Notes: a model not told the origin generated them from the sequence alone. Positions 48,514 through 57,580 are shown, numbered from the stretch's first letter. The stretch: DNA of 64,000 nucleotides from DATARH01 sp036489765 (GCA_036489765.1 DASXFE010000014.1:1-64000); one strand, 5' to 3'. Numbers and translations: made by a program.

Positions 48514-49179
48514 TTGGAAACGGATAGAGGTTATCGGCAGCGGCGCCGGCGCGGTTTCGACGACGACGATCACGACGGCGGCGGTATGCGCGATTACGGC
48601 GGGCCACCGCCCCGCTACAGCACCACCCCGCGGTTTCAGGAGACGCCGTCCGGGCCTTCGGTCGGGGCTGTGGTGAAATGGTTCAACCCCGACAAGGGCT
48701 TTGGCTTCGTCGAACTGTCCGACGGGACGGGCGACGCATTCCTGCATGCCAGTGTCCTTGGCCGTGGTGGCCACACCACAGTCAACCCCGGCGAGACGCT
48801 GGAGATCCGGGTCGCACCGGGACAGCGAGGCCCGCAGGTGACCGAGGTCATCAGCGTCGACACCAGCACTGCGACGGCTCCGGCCGCGCGGCCGCGGCCG
48901 TCCTTTGGGTCGGACCGGTCGGACCGTGGGGGTGGTGGCGGCTTCGGCGGACCAGCGCCGACGGGCCCCAGCGTCCAGGAGACCGGCACGGTCAAATGGT
49001 TCAACGCGATGAAGGGCTTCGGCTTCATCGTGCGCGATGGCGGCGGCAAGGACGTGTTCGTCCACGCCTCGGCGTTGCAACGCGCAGGGTTGACCAGCCT
49101 CAACGAGGGCCAACGCGTGGTCGTCGACATCGCCGAGGGCCGCAAGGGCCCCGAGGCCGTCGGGATCAGGCTGGCCTAG
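48514..49179 (+). CDS. Double cold-shock-domain protein
   Basis: A 221-residue protein with two CSDs: about 50-115 (VGAVVKWFNPDKGFGFVELSDGTGDAFLHASV) and about 155-220 (ETGTVKWFNAMKGFGFIVRDGGGKDVFVHASAL). Both keep the RNP motifs KGFGF and VF/FLHAS. A charged N-terminus (RGYRQRRRRGFDDDDHDGGG) and a Gly-rich linker surround them. This double-domain form is typical of alphaproteobacteria. The likely start is TTG 48514, with GGGAAG 7 bp upstream; ATG 48583 would give a shorter form. It binds single-stranded nucleic acid as an RNA chaperone. A leader of up to about 190 bp precedes it. Confidence 0.92.
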   Translation: METDRGYRQRRRRGFDDDDHDGGGMRDYGGPPPRYSTTPRFQETPSGPSVGAVVKWFNPDKGFGFVELSDGTGDAFLHASVLGRGGHTTVNPGETLEIRVAPGQRGPQVTEVISVDTSTATAPAARPRPSFGSDRSDRGGGGGFGGPAPTGPSVQETGTVKWFNAMKGFGFIVRDGGGKDVFVHASALQRAGLTSLNEGQRVVVDIAEGRKGPEAVGIRLA

Positions 49180-49359
49180 CTGGCGCGGTCTCCGCAGGGT
49201 ATGCGCTCGGTCGAGGAATCGGCCGAGCGTACTCTGCCTTTTTGTTCGAGTGCGGGGCGGGAAGCCCTCATCTCAACCTTCCCCCGCTTATGAGGGAGGA
49301 AGCTCTCTCGCCGGTCGTCGGCGGTTCCTGCCTCCCCTGCTGGCGAGGGTAGGGTTAAC

Positions 49360-49379
49360 GTGCGAGACGCGTCTCGCAC
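49360..49379. repeat. Perfect 20-bp palindrome between csp and rpmB
   Basis: GTGCGAGACGCGTCTCGCAC reads identically on both strands with no central loop. It lies between the convergent cold-shock and rpmB genes, after a run of degenerate GC-rich repeats (49255-49355). Confidence 0.8.
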
Positions 49380-49427
49380 CCATCCATCGATCAAAAACAG
49401 CGGGCGCGGGCCCGCGCGCGGTCGTCT

Positions 49428-49721
49428 CTAGCCCGCGGCCTTCTTCGCTGCCGCAACCGCGACGCGGTTCTTGAGGCGGCGGATCTCTGGCATGAGCTCC
49501 CGGGCCGGGGTGTCCCTCAGGAAGGCGTCAAGCCCGCCTTTGTGCTCGATCGTGCGCAGCGCCGCGGCCGTGACGCGGAGCCGGACGGCCCCGAGCGTGT
49601 CGGACAAGACCGAGGTCGTCTGCAGGTTGGGCAGAAACCGCCGCTTGGTCTTGATGTTCGAATGGCTGACATTGTGGCCGACCTGGACACCCTTGCCGGT
49701 CACGGGGCATTTACGGGCCAT
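49428..49721 (-). CDS. rpmB: 50S ribosomal protein L28
   Basis: A 97-residue ribosomal protein beginning ARKCPVTGKGVQVGHNVSHSNIKTKRRFLPNLQ, the standard L28 N-terminus, and ending with the alphaproteobacterial C-terminal extension (MPEIRRLKNRVAVAAAKKAAG). ATG 49721 is chosen on family alignment over a longer frame. It is a single-gene unit, as is usual. Confidence 0.97.
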   Translation of the reverse strand: MARKCPVTGKGVQVGHNVSHSNIKTKRRFLPNLQTTSVLSDTLGAVRLRVTAAALRTIEHKGGLDAFLRDTPARELMPEIRRLKNRVAVAAAKKAAG

Positions 49722-49837
49722 CGGGCCACCTCGGTTCTTGCGCGCGCGTGAAGAGGGCGCGTTGTAAGCGAGCACGCTCTACCGGTCAAGGCCGAGCCTG
49801 TGGCAAACTCGCGGCAAACCCGCGCGGAGGAGACGAG

Positions 49838-50620
49838 ATGCCGTCGATGAAGGAAAAATTCGCCAAGGGCGAACTGGTGCTGTGCATGAATTTGCGGCTG
49901 GCGCGGTCGGTCGACATCGCGATGGTCGCGAAGGCCGGCGGGTACGACGCGCTCTATGTCGATATGCAGCACGCGCCCTATTCGATCGAGACGACCTCGA
50001 CGATCTGCGCCGCGGCGATCGGGATCGGCATCACCCCGCTGGTTCGCGTTCCGGCGCATGACAACGGGCAATGGATGGCGCGTGTGCTCGACGGCGGCGC
50101 ACAGGGCATCATCGTGCCCGATGTGGGCACGCGCGCGCATGCGGAGGCGGTGGTCAGGGCCTGCCGGTTCCCGCCCCTGGGCGCGCGGTCGGTGATGGGT
50201 CTGGGGCCGGCGCTCGGCTACCAGGCAGTGCCGCTCAGCGAGCTGAACCCGCGCCTCAATGCCGAGACCGCGGTCATCGTGATGCTGGAAACCGCCGAGG
50301 GGATCGAGAACGCCGAGGCGATCGCGGCGGTCGACGGGATCGATTGCCTCCTGATCGGCTCGGGCGATCTGACGACGGATTACGGCATCCCGGGCCAGGT
50401 CGACCACCCGAAACTGCGCACCGCCTACGAGCGGGTCGCCGCGGCGTGCAAAAAGCACGGCCGCATCCTCGGGGTCGGCGGGATCCGCCACAATGTCGCG
50501 CTGCAGGGCGAGCTCGTAAAGCTTGGCGCCCGGTTCGTCATCGCCGGCACCGACACCAACTACGTGCTCGCCGGCGCCAAGGCGGATACGACCGCACTGA
50601 GGGCGATCCCGCTCGGCTGA
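49838..50620 (+). CDS. HpcH/HpaI-family aldolase
   Basis: A 260-residue class II metal-dependent aldolase. Landmarks: GYDALYVDMQHAPYS, LVRVPAHDNGQWMARVLDGGAQGIIVPDV, MLETAEGIENAEAIAAVDGIDCLLIGSGDLTTDYG. These enzymes cleave 4-hydroxy-2-oxo acids, for example from 4-hydroxyphenylacetate or rhamnose breakdown. ATG 49838 has GGAGGAGACGAG directly upstream. An HpaB-like monooxygenase lies 1.5 kb away, but not in one operon. Confidence 0.93.
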   Translation: MPSMKEKFAKGELVLCMNLRLARSVDIAMVAKAGGYDALYVDMQHAPYSIETTSTICAAAIGIGITPLVRVPAHDNGQWMARVLDGGAQGIIVPDVGTRAHAEAVVRACRFPPLGARSVMGLGPALGYQAVPLSELNPRLNAETAVIVMLETAEGIENAEAIAAVDGIDCLLIGSGDLTTDYGIPGQVDHPKLRTAYERVAAACKKHGRILGVGGIRHNVALQGELVKLGARFVIAGTDTNYVLAGAKADTTALRAIPLG

Positions 50621-50622
50621 CG

Positions 50623-50856
50623 CTAGCGCCGATGGGCGGCCGAGGTCTGGACCGCGCCCTGCGCGTGCTGGCTGCGCGACATTTCGAGGCCGACGTAACA
50701 CGTCAGGTCGAGGATCCCGAGGCCGATCATGAAGACCACCAGGAGCGGGTTGATCTCGCCCGCCGCGCGCTCGAGCTGCCGGTGGAACGGGACCCGCTGC
50801 GCCGTCTTGTCCTGCGCTTGGGGCTGCTTCTTGAGAGGTTGGCGCTGCGGGGTCAT
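50623..50856 (-). CDS. Small single-helix membrane protein
   Basis: A 77-residue protein with a basic, glutamine-rich N-terminus (TPQRQPLKKQPQAQDKTAQ) and one hydrophobic segment (INPLLVVFMIGLGILDLTCYVGLEM). Similar small one-helix proteins occur in related genomes as hypothetical proteins. The ribosome site is weak. It is convergent with the aldolase gene, with stops only 3 bp apart. Confidence 0.5.
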   Translation of the reverse strand: MTPQRQPLKKQPQAQDKTAQRVPFHRQLERAAGEINPLLVVFMIGLGILDLTCYVGLEMSRSQHAQGAVQTSAAHRR

Positions 50857-51040
50857 CGGAAGCCGCCTGTGGTTGTCAGAGGGTTGCTTTTCATCGTCGA
50901 TAATCTGGCTTGGGTGGGCTCTGTCTGGCTGTCGAACGCCGCGCGGGGCCGGATCGATCCGGGGGCGTCGTGAGCCGCCTTGACACGCCCTCCCCCGGGT
51001 CGTCACGGTGACCGACCTCCACCCCCTCGGAGAGCCGCCG

Positions 51041-51745
51041 ATGCCCCCCTCCCCCGTCGTCAGCCGCGAAGAATGGCTCACCGCCCGGAAGCGGCTGCTG
51101 GAGAGGGAAAAGGAGTTCACCAAACGGCGCGACGAGCTCTCGGCCGAGCGGCGGTCCCTGCCCTGGGTCAGGATCGACAAACCCTACGAGTTCGACAGCG
51201 AGCGCGGGAAATTGTCCCTCGGCGACCTCTTTGGCTCGAAGAGCCAGCTCATGGTCAAGCATTTCATGTTTGGCCCGGAGTGGAGCACAGGCTGCATCGG
51301 CTGCTCGCTCGAGATCGACCACTACGACGGTGTCATCCCGCATCTGGCGCAGCGGGATGTCGCGTTTGTCGTCGTCTCGCGGGCGCCGCTCGAAAAGCTG
51401 CTGGCGTTCAAGAAGCGGATGGGCTGGCACATCGACTGGGTCTCGTCGTTCGGCAGCGACTTCAATTACGACTTCCACGTCTCGTTCACGCCGGAGGAAG
51501 TCGCGCGCGGCACTGGCTGCTACAACTACGTAACGCGCCCGATCATCGACGAACTGTCGGGCCGCAGCGTCTTCTACAAGGACGAGGACGGCGCGATCTA
51601 TCACACCTACTCGTCATTCGGGCGCGGCGGCGAGGACATGCTCGGGATTTACCGGCTGCTCGACATCGTGCCGAAGGGCCGCGACGAAGGGCCGGGCGGG
51701 AATCTGAGCCATTGGGTCAAGCACCACGACCGGTACGAACGGTAG
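51041..51745 (+). CDS. DUF899 (thioredoxin-like) family protein
   Basis: A 234-residue protein: SREEWLTARKRLLEREKEFTKRRDELSAERRSLPWV, KSQLMVKHFMFGPEWSTGCIGCS, and VVSRAPLEKLLAFKKRMGW, all diagnostic of DUF899, a thioredoxin-like family of unknown function. The CIGC pair may be redox-active. ATG 51041 has GGAGAG 7 bp upstream and is preferred over GTG 51008. Confidence 0.9.
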   Translation: MPPSPVVSREEWLTARKRLLEREKEFTKRRDELSAERRSLPWVRIDKPYEFDSERGKLSLGDLFGSKSQLMVKHFMFGPEWSTGCIGCSLEIDHYDGVIPHLAQRDVAFVVVSRAPLEKLLAFKKRMGWHIDWVSSFGSDFNYDFHVSFTPEEVARGTGCYNYVTRPIIDELSGRSVFYKDEDGAIYHTYSSFGRGGEDMLGIYRLLDIVPKGRDEGPGGNLSHWVKHHDRYER

Positions 51746-52168
51746 CCCCCAAGGCAGGTCAGGATCTCGTGCGGCCTTCGCGACTCGGCGGGTTTTGCTG
51801 TTCGGCGTCGGCGAGCCGCGGAGACATTGCATTAACTCACTGATTATACTATCTCTTTTGATCAGACGAGCCTCGAAAACAGCAAAAAAACAGCGAGCGG
51901 AACAGCGGGACATCAGCGACGAAACAGCCACGGTTTTCCGGATTCAGTGCCGAAGCCGCCAGTCTGCGCCCCGTACACCGCAGATTGTTTAGCATGGTCT
52001 TCCTGCGTTATCAAGAACAAACAGGGAATTTGCAAACTATCATAGAGGAGGGCTAAGTCCCGAAATAGGAACATTTAGAGAACTTAATCAAGCACAATGC
52101 GCCGCATCCGTCCCTCGGGGCTTCCGAGGTCGCCACCCTCGCCCGCCCGGGCGAGAGGCTTTCTCCTC
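51746..52168. other. AT-richer intergenic island, no gene seen
   Basis: About 420 bp. The stretch 51820-52100 is clearly poorer in GC than both flanks, with runs such as TTGATCAGACGAG, AACAGCAAAAAAACAGC and ATAGAGGAGGGCTAAGTCCCG. No frame of useful length has a ribosome site, and no tRNA-like or terminator fold is obvious. It may be a scar of foreign DNA or an unrecognised RNA. Confidence 0.5.
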
Positions 52169-53374
52169 CTACGCCATCGCCTCTTCGGCGGCCGGGACGG
52201 TTTTGACCTCGTGCGCCTGGAGGATCGGCAGCACCTCTTTGGCGAAGCGCTCGATCTGGGCCATGAAGAGGTCGTGCGGGAGGGCGCCGCGGTTCATCGC
52301 GAGCTGGACCTGGTTGGCCCCGGCGCTGTCGGCGGCGGCGATGATGCGCTGCGCCACCTCGTCGGCAGTGCCGAGCGGCATGTGCGCGGCCTGCTCCTCA
52401 AGCTGAGCCATCGTCATGTTGCGGAACTCGGAGCGGAGGTTCGCCGCGGCACGAAGGTTCTCCGGGCGCACGTAATCGGTCGAGGCCATCGTCGAATAGC
52501 CTTCCTCGCGCTGGCGCTCGGTCTCCGTGAAGTTGCCGTGGCTGAACAGGGTCTGGTTGAAATAGAGGATGTGCGGCCCGTACTCCCTGAGCGCCTGGGC
52601 TTTTGAATCGGCGACATAGGCGGTGATGCCGAGCGAGAGATGGTCGGGCGTGATCCGGTGGCCGGCGGCCGACAGGCACTTGGCGTAGTAGCGGATGATG
52701 TCGTCGCGCAGTCCGCCGGCGCGGCCGAGGCCCGGCGTGATCGGAAGGTCGTGCTTGCCGGCGAATTCGATCGATTCCTTGCTGCCGATCACCGGGACCC
52801 AGATCGGCGGGCGCGGGCGCTGCACCGGGCGCGGCCACATCGCGACGTCGTGGTACGACCAGAACTTGCCCTCGTAACTGAACACCTCCTCGTCCCAGGC
52901 GCGGGTGATGATGTCGAAAGCCTCCTCAAACCGGGCCCGCGACTCGCTGAGCGCGACGTTGTGGACCTGGTACTCGCGCGGGATGCCGCGGGCGAAGCCG
53001 GAGATCAGGCGCCCCTTCGACAAGCAGTCGATCATCGCCAGTTCCTCGGCGAGACGGAGCGGCTCGTGCAGCGGGAGGAGGTTGCCGTAAATGAGGAGCT
53101 TCAGGTTCTTGGTGCGCTGCGCCGCGGAGGCGGCCATCAGGTTGGGGCTGTTCATCAGCCCGTAGGGCGAGCAGTGGTGCTCGTTGAACCCGACGCCGTC
53201 ATAGCCGCATCTGTCGAGCAGCTCCCACGCCTCGAGATGCTCCTCGTAGGTGCGCATCGCGGTGTCGGCGTCGAAATGCTCCTTCGCCAACGGGTAGGGC
53301 AGCTCGGGGCCGCCGTTTTTCAGATGGTCGAGGTTGGCGTCGTAGGCGAGCAGATCGAAAACAAAAACCTTCAT
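52169..53374 (-). CDS. LLM-class flavin-dependent monooxygenase
   Basis: A 401-residue luciferase-superfamily protein: KVFVFDLLAYDANLDHLK, GYDGVGFNEHHCSPYGLMNSPNLMAA, LLIYGNLLPLHEPLRLAEELAMIDCLSKGRLISGFARG (flavin-binding barrel). NEHH... SPNL is typical of alkanal or alkanesulfonate-like members. ATG 53374 overlaps the upstream MFS stop (ATGA), so it is the third gene of an MFS-MFS-monooxygenase operon and probably acts on the imported compound (inference). Confidence 0.92.
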   Translation of the reverse strand: MKVFVFDLLAYDANLDHLKNGGPELPYPLAKEHFDADTAMRTYEEHLEAWELLDRCGYDGVGFNEHHCSPYGLMNSPNLMAASAAQRTKNLKLLIYGNLLPLHEPLRLAEELAMIDCLSKGRLISGFARGIPREYQVHNVALSESRARFEEAFDIITRAWDEEVFSYEGKFWSYHDVAMWPRPVQRPRPPIWVPVIGSKESIEFAGKHDLPITPGLGRAGGLRDDIIRYYAKCLSAAGHRITPDHLSLGITAYVADSKAQALREYGPHILYFNQTLFSHGNFTETERQREEGYSTMASTDYVRPENLRAAANLRSEFRNMTMAQLEEQAAHMPLGTADEVAQRIIAAADSAGANQVQLAMNRGALPHDLFMAQIERFAKEVLPILQAHEVKTVPAAEEAMA

Positions 53375-54708
53375 GAGATCGCTTCTCCTAGCGGGTCCGC
53401 GGCGGCCCGGCTGCCGCGGTATTTGAGGAGCGCCGTCGCCGCCGCGGCGATGACGGCAAAGATGCAGGCGCTGAGAAATATTTTCGGCGGCTTCATCCCG
53501 ATCGACAACAGATACCCGCCGAGCGCCGGCGCCGCGATACCGCCGAGCCGCCCGATCCCGAGCGCCCACCCGATCCCGCAGGTCCGCATCCGCGCCGGAT
53601 AAAGCGCGCCGGCCGTGGCGTTGGCCCCGGTCTGGCTGCCGATGATCGTCATCCCGGCGAGGAAGGTCGTGATGAGGAGGAGCGCGTAGGGCAGCGCGAC
53701 GAGCGCGATGACGGCGATGAAGACCGCGCCCACAAGATAGTGCAGCGCCAGCGCCTTTTCCGGCCCCGATTTGTCGATCAGATGGCCGAGATAGACGACC
53801 GCGAAGATCGCGCCGCAATCGCGGAGGCTCGAGGCGAAGACCGATTGCGCCGGGGTGAACCCCATCAGGTTGAGGACGGTCGGCATCCAATAGGCGAAGA
53901 GGAACAGGTTCATCAGGCTGCAGAAGAAGATGACCCAGAGGAGGATCGTCTGCAGCCCGTAGCCCCTGCCGAACAGCATCGCGATCGGGTTGGCGCCGGC
54001 GATGTCGACATGATGCGGGGCGGCGCCCTCGGGGATATCGAGGCGGCGCAGGAGATCGGCCTCGCCCGGGCTCAGATGGCCGCGGGCAGCGAGGAAGCGC
54101 GGCGATTCCGGCAGCCACAGCATCAGCGCCATCAGGAGGATCAGCGGGAAGCCGCCGCCGATGATGAAGATCACCTTCCACCCGAAGACCGGCAGCAAGG
54201 CCGCGACGAGTTGACCGCCAAAAAACCCGCCGATCGGCGCGCCGGTAAAGCTGATCATGATCATGAAGGCGCGGCGGCGCTGCGGGGTGTAGTCGCCGGT
54301 CAATGCGGTCGCGCCGGAAAAGCCGCCGGCGATGCCGAGGCCGGTGAAAAAGCGCGAAGCGCTCAGCACGAATAGCGACGGCGCGATCGCGCTGACCAGC
54401 GAGGCGACGCCGAAGACGAGGAGGCTGCCGAGCAACAGCGGCCGCCGCCCGAACCGGTCGCCGATCGGCCCCGACGACAGCGCGCCGACGAGAATGCCGA
54501 CGCTCGACCACAGGAACGCCTCGGTAAAGGCCGACGGCGGCAGGCCCCATTCATGGATCAGCGAGGGAACCGCCCACGCGACCGAGTTGATGTCGTAGCC
54601 GTCGCAGATCTGCACGAGCGTGCACATGACCAGCACGCCGATCTGCAGCGACCCGATCTTCTGGTTTTCGAGCGCGGCCTCGGCCGGGGATATGGCGGTG
54701 TCGGTCAC
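53371..54708 (-). CDS. MFS transporter, aromatic acid:H+ symporter-like (second of a tandem pair)
   Basis: A 445-residue, 12-helix protein of the AAHS/sugar-porter-like group. It has MCTLVQICDGYDINSVAWAVP (aspartate-containing helix 1), GPIGDRFGRRPLLLGS, LTGDYTPQRRRA and LPESPRFLAARG. The D-G-Y-D motif in helix 1 is characteristic of aromatic acid symporters such as PcaK. The start is GTG 54708 overlapping the preceding MFS stop (GTGA). It is closely similar in sequence to its neighbour 54705-56045. Confidence 0.93.
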   Translation of the reverse strand: MTDTAISPAEAALENQKIGSLQIGVLVMCTLVQICDGYDINSVAWAVPSLIHEWGLPPSAFTEAFLWSSVGILVGALSSGPIGDRFGRRPLLLGSLLVFGVASLVSAIAPSLFVLSASRFFTGLGIAGGFSGATALTGDYTPQRRRAFMIMISFTGAPIGGFFGGQLVAALLPVFGWKVIFIIGGGFPLILLMALMLWLPESPRFLAARGHLSPGEADLLRRLDIPEGAAPHHVDIAGANPIAMLFGRGYGLQTILLWVIFFCSLMNLFLFAYWMPTVLNLMGFTPAQSVFASSLRDCGAIFAVVYLGHLIDKSGPEKALALHYLVGAVFIAVIALVALPYALLLITTFLAGMTIIGSQTGANATAGALYPARMRTCGIGWALGIGRLGGIAAPALGGYLLSIGMKPPKIFLSACIFAVIAAAATALLKYRGSRAAADPLGEAIS

Positions 54709-56045
54709 GGCGCGGCCGCCTCCATCGCGGTGCCTGCCGCAGGCGCGCCGGCCCACCGCAACAGCGCGGTTGCCGCCGCGGCGATCAGCGCGAAGACGGC
54801 GCCGCTGAGAAAGATGTGCGTCGGCGCGACCCCGGCCGACAGCAGATACCCGCCCAGCGCCGGCGCGACGATGCCGCCGAGCCGGCCGACGCCGAGCGCC
54901 CAGCCGATCCCGCTCGCCCGCATCCGTGCCGGGTAGATCGTCCCGCAGGCGGCGTTGGCGCCGGTCTGGCTGCCGACGATGGTCATGCCGGCGAGGAAGA
55001 TCACCACCAGCATTACCGGGTACGGCATCGCCACGAGCGCGACGAGCGAGACGAACACGCCGCCGACGACGTAATGCAGCGCCAGCGCCCGCTGGGGCCC
55101 GAACCGGTCGATCGCCAGACCAAGATAAAGCACCGCCGGGAACGCCCCGAAATCGCGGAGGCTGGAGGCGAAGACCGCCGCCGCCGGGGTGAACCCGATA
55201 AGATGCAAGACCTCGGGCAGCCAGAACCCGAACAGATACATGTCGAGAAGGCTGCAGAAGAAGATGATCCAGAGGAGGATCGTCCTCAGCGCATAGCCGT
55301 CGCTGAACAGCATCGCCACTGTGTTGCCCGCGGCGACGTCGACGTGGCGGGCGCCAGGCTCGTGCCTCACGTCGAGGCGGGCCAGCAACGAGGCTTGGCC
55401 CGGCGACAGCCGCGGCTTTGTCGCGAGGAAACGCGGCGACTCCGGCAAAAACGCCGCCGACAGCGCCAACAGCACCAGCGGGAAGATGCCGCCGAGCACA
55501 TAGATGATCTGCCAGCCGAACCCCTGATGCAGCAAGAGGGCGACGATCTGCCCGCCGACAAAGCTGCCGAGCGGGGCGCCGGTAAAGCAGATCATGATCA
55601 TCGCCGCGCGCCGCCGCTGCGATGTGTAGTCGCCCGTCAGCGCGACCGTGCCGGCGAAGGTGCCGGCGATGCCGAACCCGGTGAAAAACCGCATCGCCGC
55701 GAGGACATAAAGCGAGCCGGCGAGGGCGCTGCCGAGCGAGGCGATGGCGAAGATCGCCATGCTCGCCATCAACAGCGGCTTGCGGCCGAAGCGATCGCCG
55801 ATCGGCCCCGCGATCAGCGCGCCGACCATGATCCCGATGTTGGAAAAGGCGAAGGCGAGCGCAAAGGCCGCCGGCGGGAGGCTCCAGGTATGGGTCAACA
55901 GCGGCACCGACCAGCCGATCGCGCCGATATCGTAGCCGTCGCACATCTGGATGAGGGTGCAGAGCGCCACGACGCGGATCTGCAACCCGCCGATCGCCTG
56001 GTTTTCGAGGGCCGCCTCGGTGGCCGAAGCCGCGGTCTCAGCCAT
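54705..56045 (-). CDS. MFS transporter, aromatic acid:H+ symporter-like (first of a tandem pair)
   Basis: A 446-residue paralogue of the following gene with the same landmarks: LCTLIQMCDGYDIGAIGWSVP, GPIGDRFGRKPLLMAS, LTGDYTSQRRRAAMIMICFTGAP, LPESPRFLATKP, VGSQTGANAACGTIYPARMRASGIGWALGVGRLGGI. Both probably import related aromatic or carboxylic acids, or they may form a functional pair. ATG 56045 is preceded by GGAGGC. It is the first gene of the three-gene overlapping operon. Confidence 0.93.
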   Translation of the reverse strand: MAETAASATEAALENQAIGGLQIRVVALCTLIQMCDGYDIGAIGWSVPLLTHTWSLPPAAFALAFAFSNIGIMVGALIAGPIGDRFGRKPLLMASMAIFAIASLGSALAGSLYVLAAMRFFTGFGIAGTFAGTVALTGDYTSQRRRAAMIMICFTGAPLGSFVGGQIVALLLHQGFGWQIIYVLGGIFPLVLLALSAAFLPESPRFLATKPRLSPGQASLLARLDVRHEPGARHVDVAAGNTVAMLFSDGYALRTILLWIIFFCSLLDMYLFGFWLPEVLHLIGFTPAAAVFASSLRDFGAFPAVLYLGLAIDRFGPQRALALHYVVGGVFVSLVALVAMPYPVMLVVIFLAGMTIVGSQTGANAACGTIYPARMRASGIGWALGVGRLGGIVAPALGGYLLSAGVAPTHIFLSGAVFALIAAAATALLRWAGAPAAGTAMEAAAP

Positions 56046-56125
56046 ATCGCCTCCCGTTCGTCTCGCTCTTCGCGGCGTTCCAGCGCCGTCTCGCCTACCG
56101 TCTACCCGACTGCGGTCACTCACTC

Positions 56126-56160
56126 AACTCGTCACTCCGCTTTCGCGGGAGTGACGAGAC
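56126..56160. repeat. Hairpin repeat between the SBP and MFS genes
   Basis: CTCGTCACTCCGC, loop TTTC, GCGGGAGTGACGAG: a stem of 13 bp with one bulged G. It is related to the GTCATTCCCGC... GCGGGAATGAC repeat type common in proteobacteria and may attenuate read-through from the binding-protein gene. Confidence 0.75.
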
Positions 56161-56180
56161 GGGAAAACCTGCGGGCCAAT

Positions 56181-57434
56181 CTAATGCTGCGCCTCGCTGT
56201 AGGGGATACGCAGCGTGCCGTTCTTCTCCGAGGGGGGCCATAGGATCTTCTCGGTGTCCGGTGTCTTGAACTGATCGATCCCATTGCCCTCGACGCCCTG
56301 GAATTGGACCTCGAGGCTCCGCGCCTCAGCCCATTCTCCGTTCGGACCGAATTTGATCTCGCCGGCGACGGTCTTGAACGTGTGGGTCTTGAAATAGTCG
56401 GCGAGCTTGTCCTGGTCGAGACCGCCCGTTCCCTCGATCGCCTGCTGCAGCACCTCCATCCGGGCATAGGCAAAGGGCGGCAGGTAGTAGCCGAGGAGGT
56501 CGATCTGCTCTTCCGGAGACCGCTTCTGGTACTCGGCGAGGAAGGTCTTGGCCTCGGGCGAGGCGAAATGAGCCCAGGGCAGCCAGAAATCGTAATTGAC
56601 GATGCCGTTCATCAGCGGCCCGAGCTGGGTCTTGAAGGTTGTCGTCTGCGTGCCGACCATGCCGCCGCCGAAAAGCTGCGCCTTCAGCCCCACCTCGTGC
56701 ACGGCGCGGATCATGCCCACCGTATCGGGCGGGTACGAGCAGACGAGCACGAGATCCGGATTTGTCGCGGCGATCGCGCGAACGATCGGGGTGTAGTCGA
56801 TCGTATTCGGCGGATAGGAACGGTCGTAGACGACCTGATACCCGGCCTTTTTGATCAGGGCGCGGGCGCCGTCCATCGCGTTCTTCGAAAACTCGGCGTC
56901 GGCCCCGGCGATCGCGATCGTCTTCGGCTTTGGGTCGAGCGTCTCGGCGACCTTGAAGAACCCTTCGGTAAAGCTCTCCTTCGGGTTGGGGCCGCCCGCC
57001 GGGATCATCGAGAAATAGCGATCGTAGTGGAACGCGCTGTTCACATCGAGCCCGAACAGCGACAGCACGGTCAGATGCCGCGGGATCAAGAGCGGCATCG
57101 ATGGGGCTATCAAGTTGGTGCCGGCGCCGCCGAGCAGATAGTCGACCTTGTCGACATCGATCAGCTTGGTGATGATCCCGGGCACGTGGCTCGGGTCGCT
57201 CTGGTCATCGTAATAGACGAACTTGACCGGGCGGCCGAGAATTCCGCCCTTGGCGTTGATCGCGTCGCGCCAGATCTGCATCGCCAGCAGCGTCGCCTTG
57301 CCGTTGGCCGCGATCCCGCCGGTCAGCGAGATGTCGAAACCGATAGTCAGCGGCTCGGCAGCGCGCACCGAAGCCGGCAGCGCGAGCAGCGTCAGCGCTG
57401 CGACGGCAGCAAAAAGGCGGCAGGTTCTGGGCAT
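56181..57434 (-). CDS. ABC transporter substrate-binding protein, LivK type
   Basis: A 417-residue periplasmic binding protein with a signal peptide (RLFAAVAALTLLALPASVRA) and the Peripla_BP_6 fold: LTIGFDISLTGGIAANGKATLLAMQIWRDAINAKGGILGRPVKFVYYDDQ. It belongs to the branched-chain amino acid/amide family, many members of which bind aromatic or dicarboxylic acids. No permease or ATPase genes are adjacent, so it is an orphan unless it serves a system elsewhere. It precedes the MFS operon on the same strand. ATG 57434 follows GGGGGAAACGGG. Confidence 0.92.
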   Translation of the reverse strand: MPRTCRLFAAVAALTLLALPASVRAAEPLTIGFDISLTGGIAANGKATLLAMQIWRDAINAKGGILGRPVKFVYYDDQSDPSHVPGIITKLIDVDKVDYLLGGAGTNLIAPSMPLLIPRHLTVLSLFGLDVNSAFHYDRYFSMIPAGGPNPKESFTEGFFKVAETLDPKPKTIAIAGADAEFSKNAMDGARALIKKAGYQVVYDRSYPPNTIDYTPIVRAIAATNPDLVLVCSYPPDTVGMIRAVHEVGLKAQLFGGGMVGTQTTTFKTQLGPLMNGIVNYDFWLPWAHFASPEAKTFLAEYQKRSPEEQIDLLGYYLPPFAYARMEVLQQAIEGTGGLDQDKLADYFKTHTFKTVAGEIKFGPNGEWAEARSLEVQFQGVEGNGIDQFKTPDTEKILWPPSEKNGTLRIPYSEAQH

Positions 57435-57580
57435 CCCGTTTCCCCCGAGTGTCGTTGCGGCCACTCTAGGGGAAAGCCGAACCCGGCAGCAATGCGACCC
57501 CTCCGCGCCGGTTAGACAGTTGCATTTCGGGCGCGGCGGGGCGAGCCTCTGACGAGCGCCACCGCCGAGGAACCGCCGCG

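Noticed and set aside
51746..52168. tmRNA or tRNA remnant in the AT-richer gap
   Set aside because: No cloverleaf or T-loop sequence (GGTTCGAATCC) could be found on either strand.
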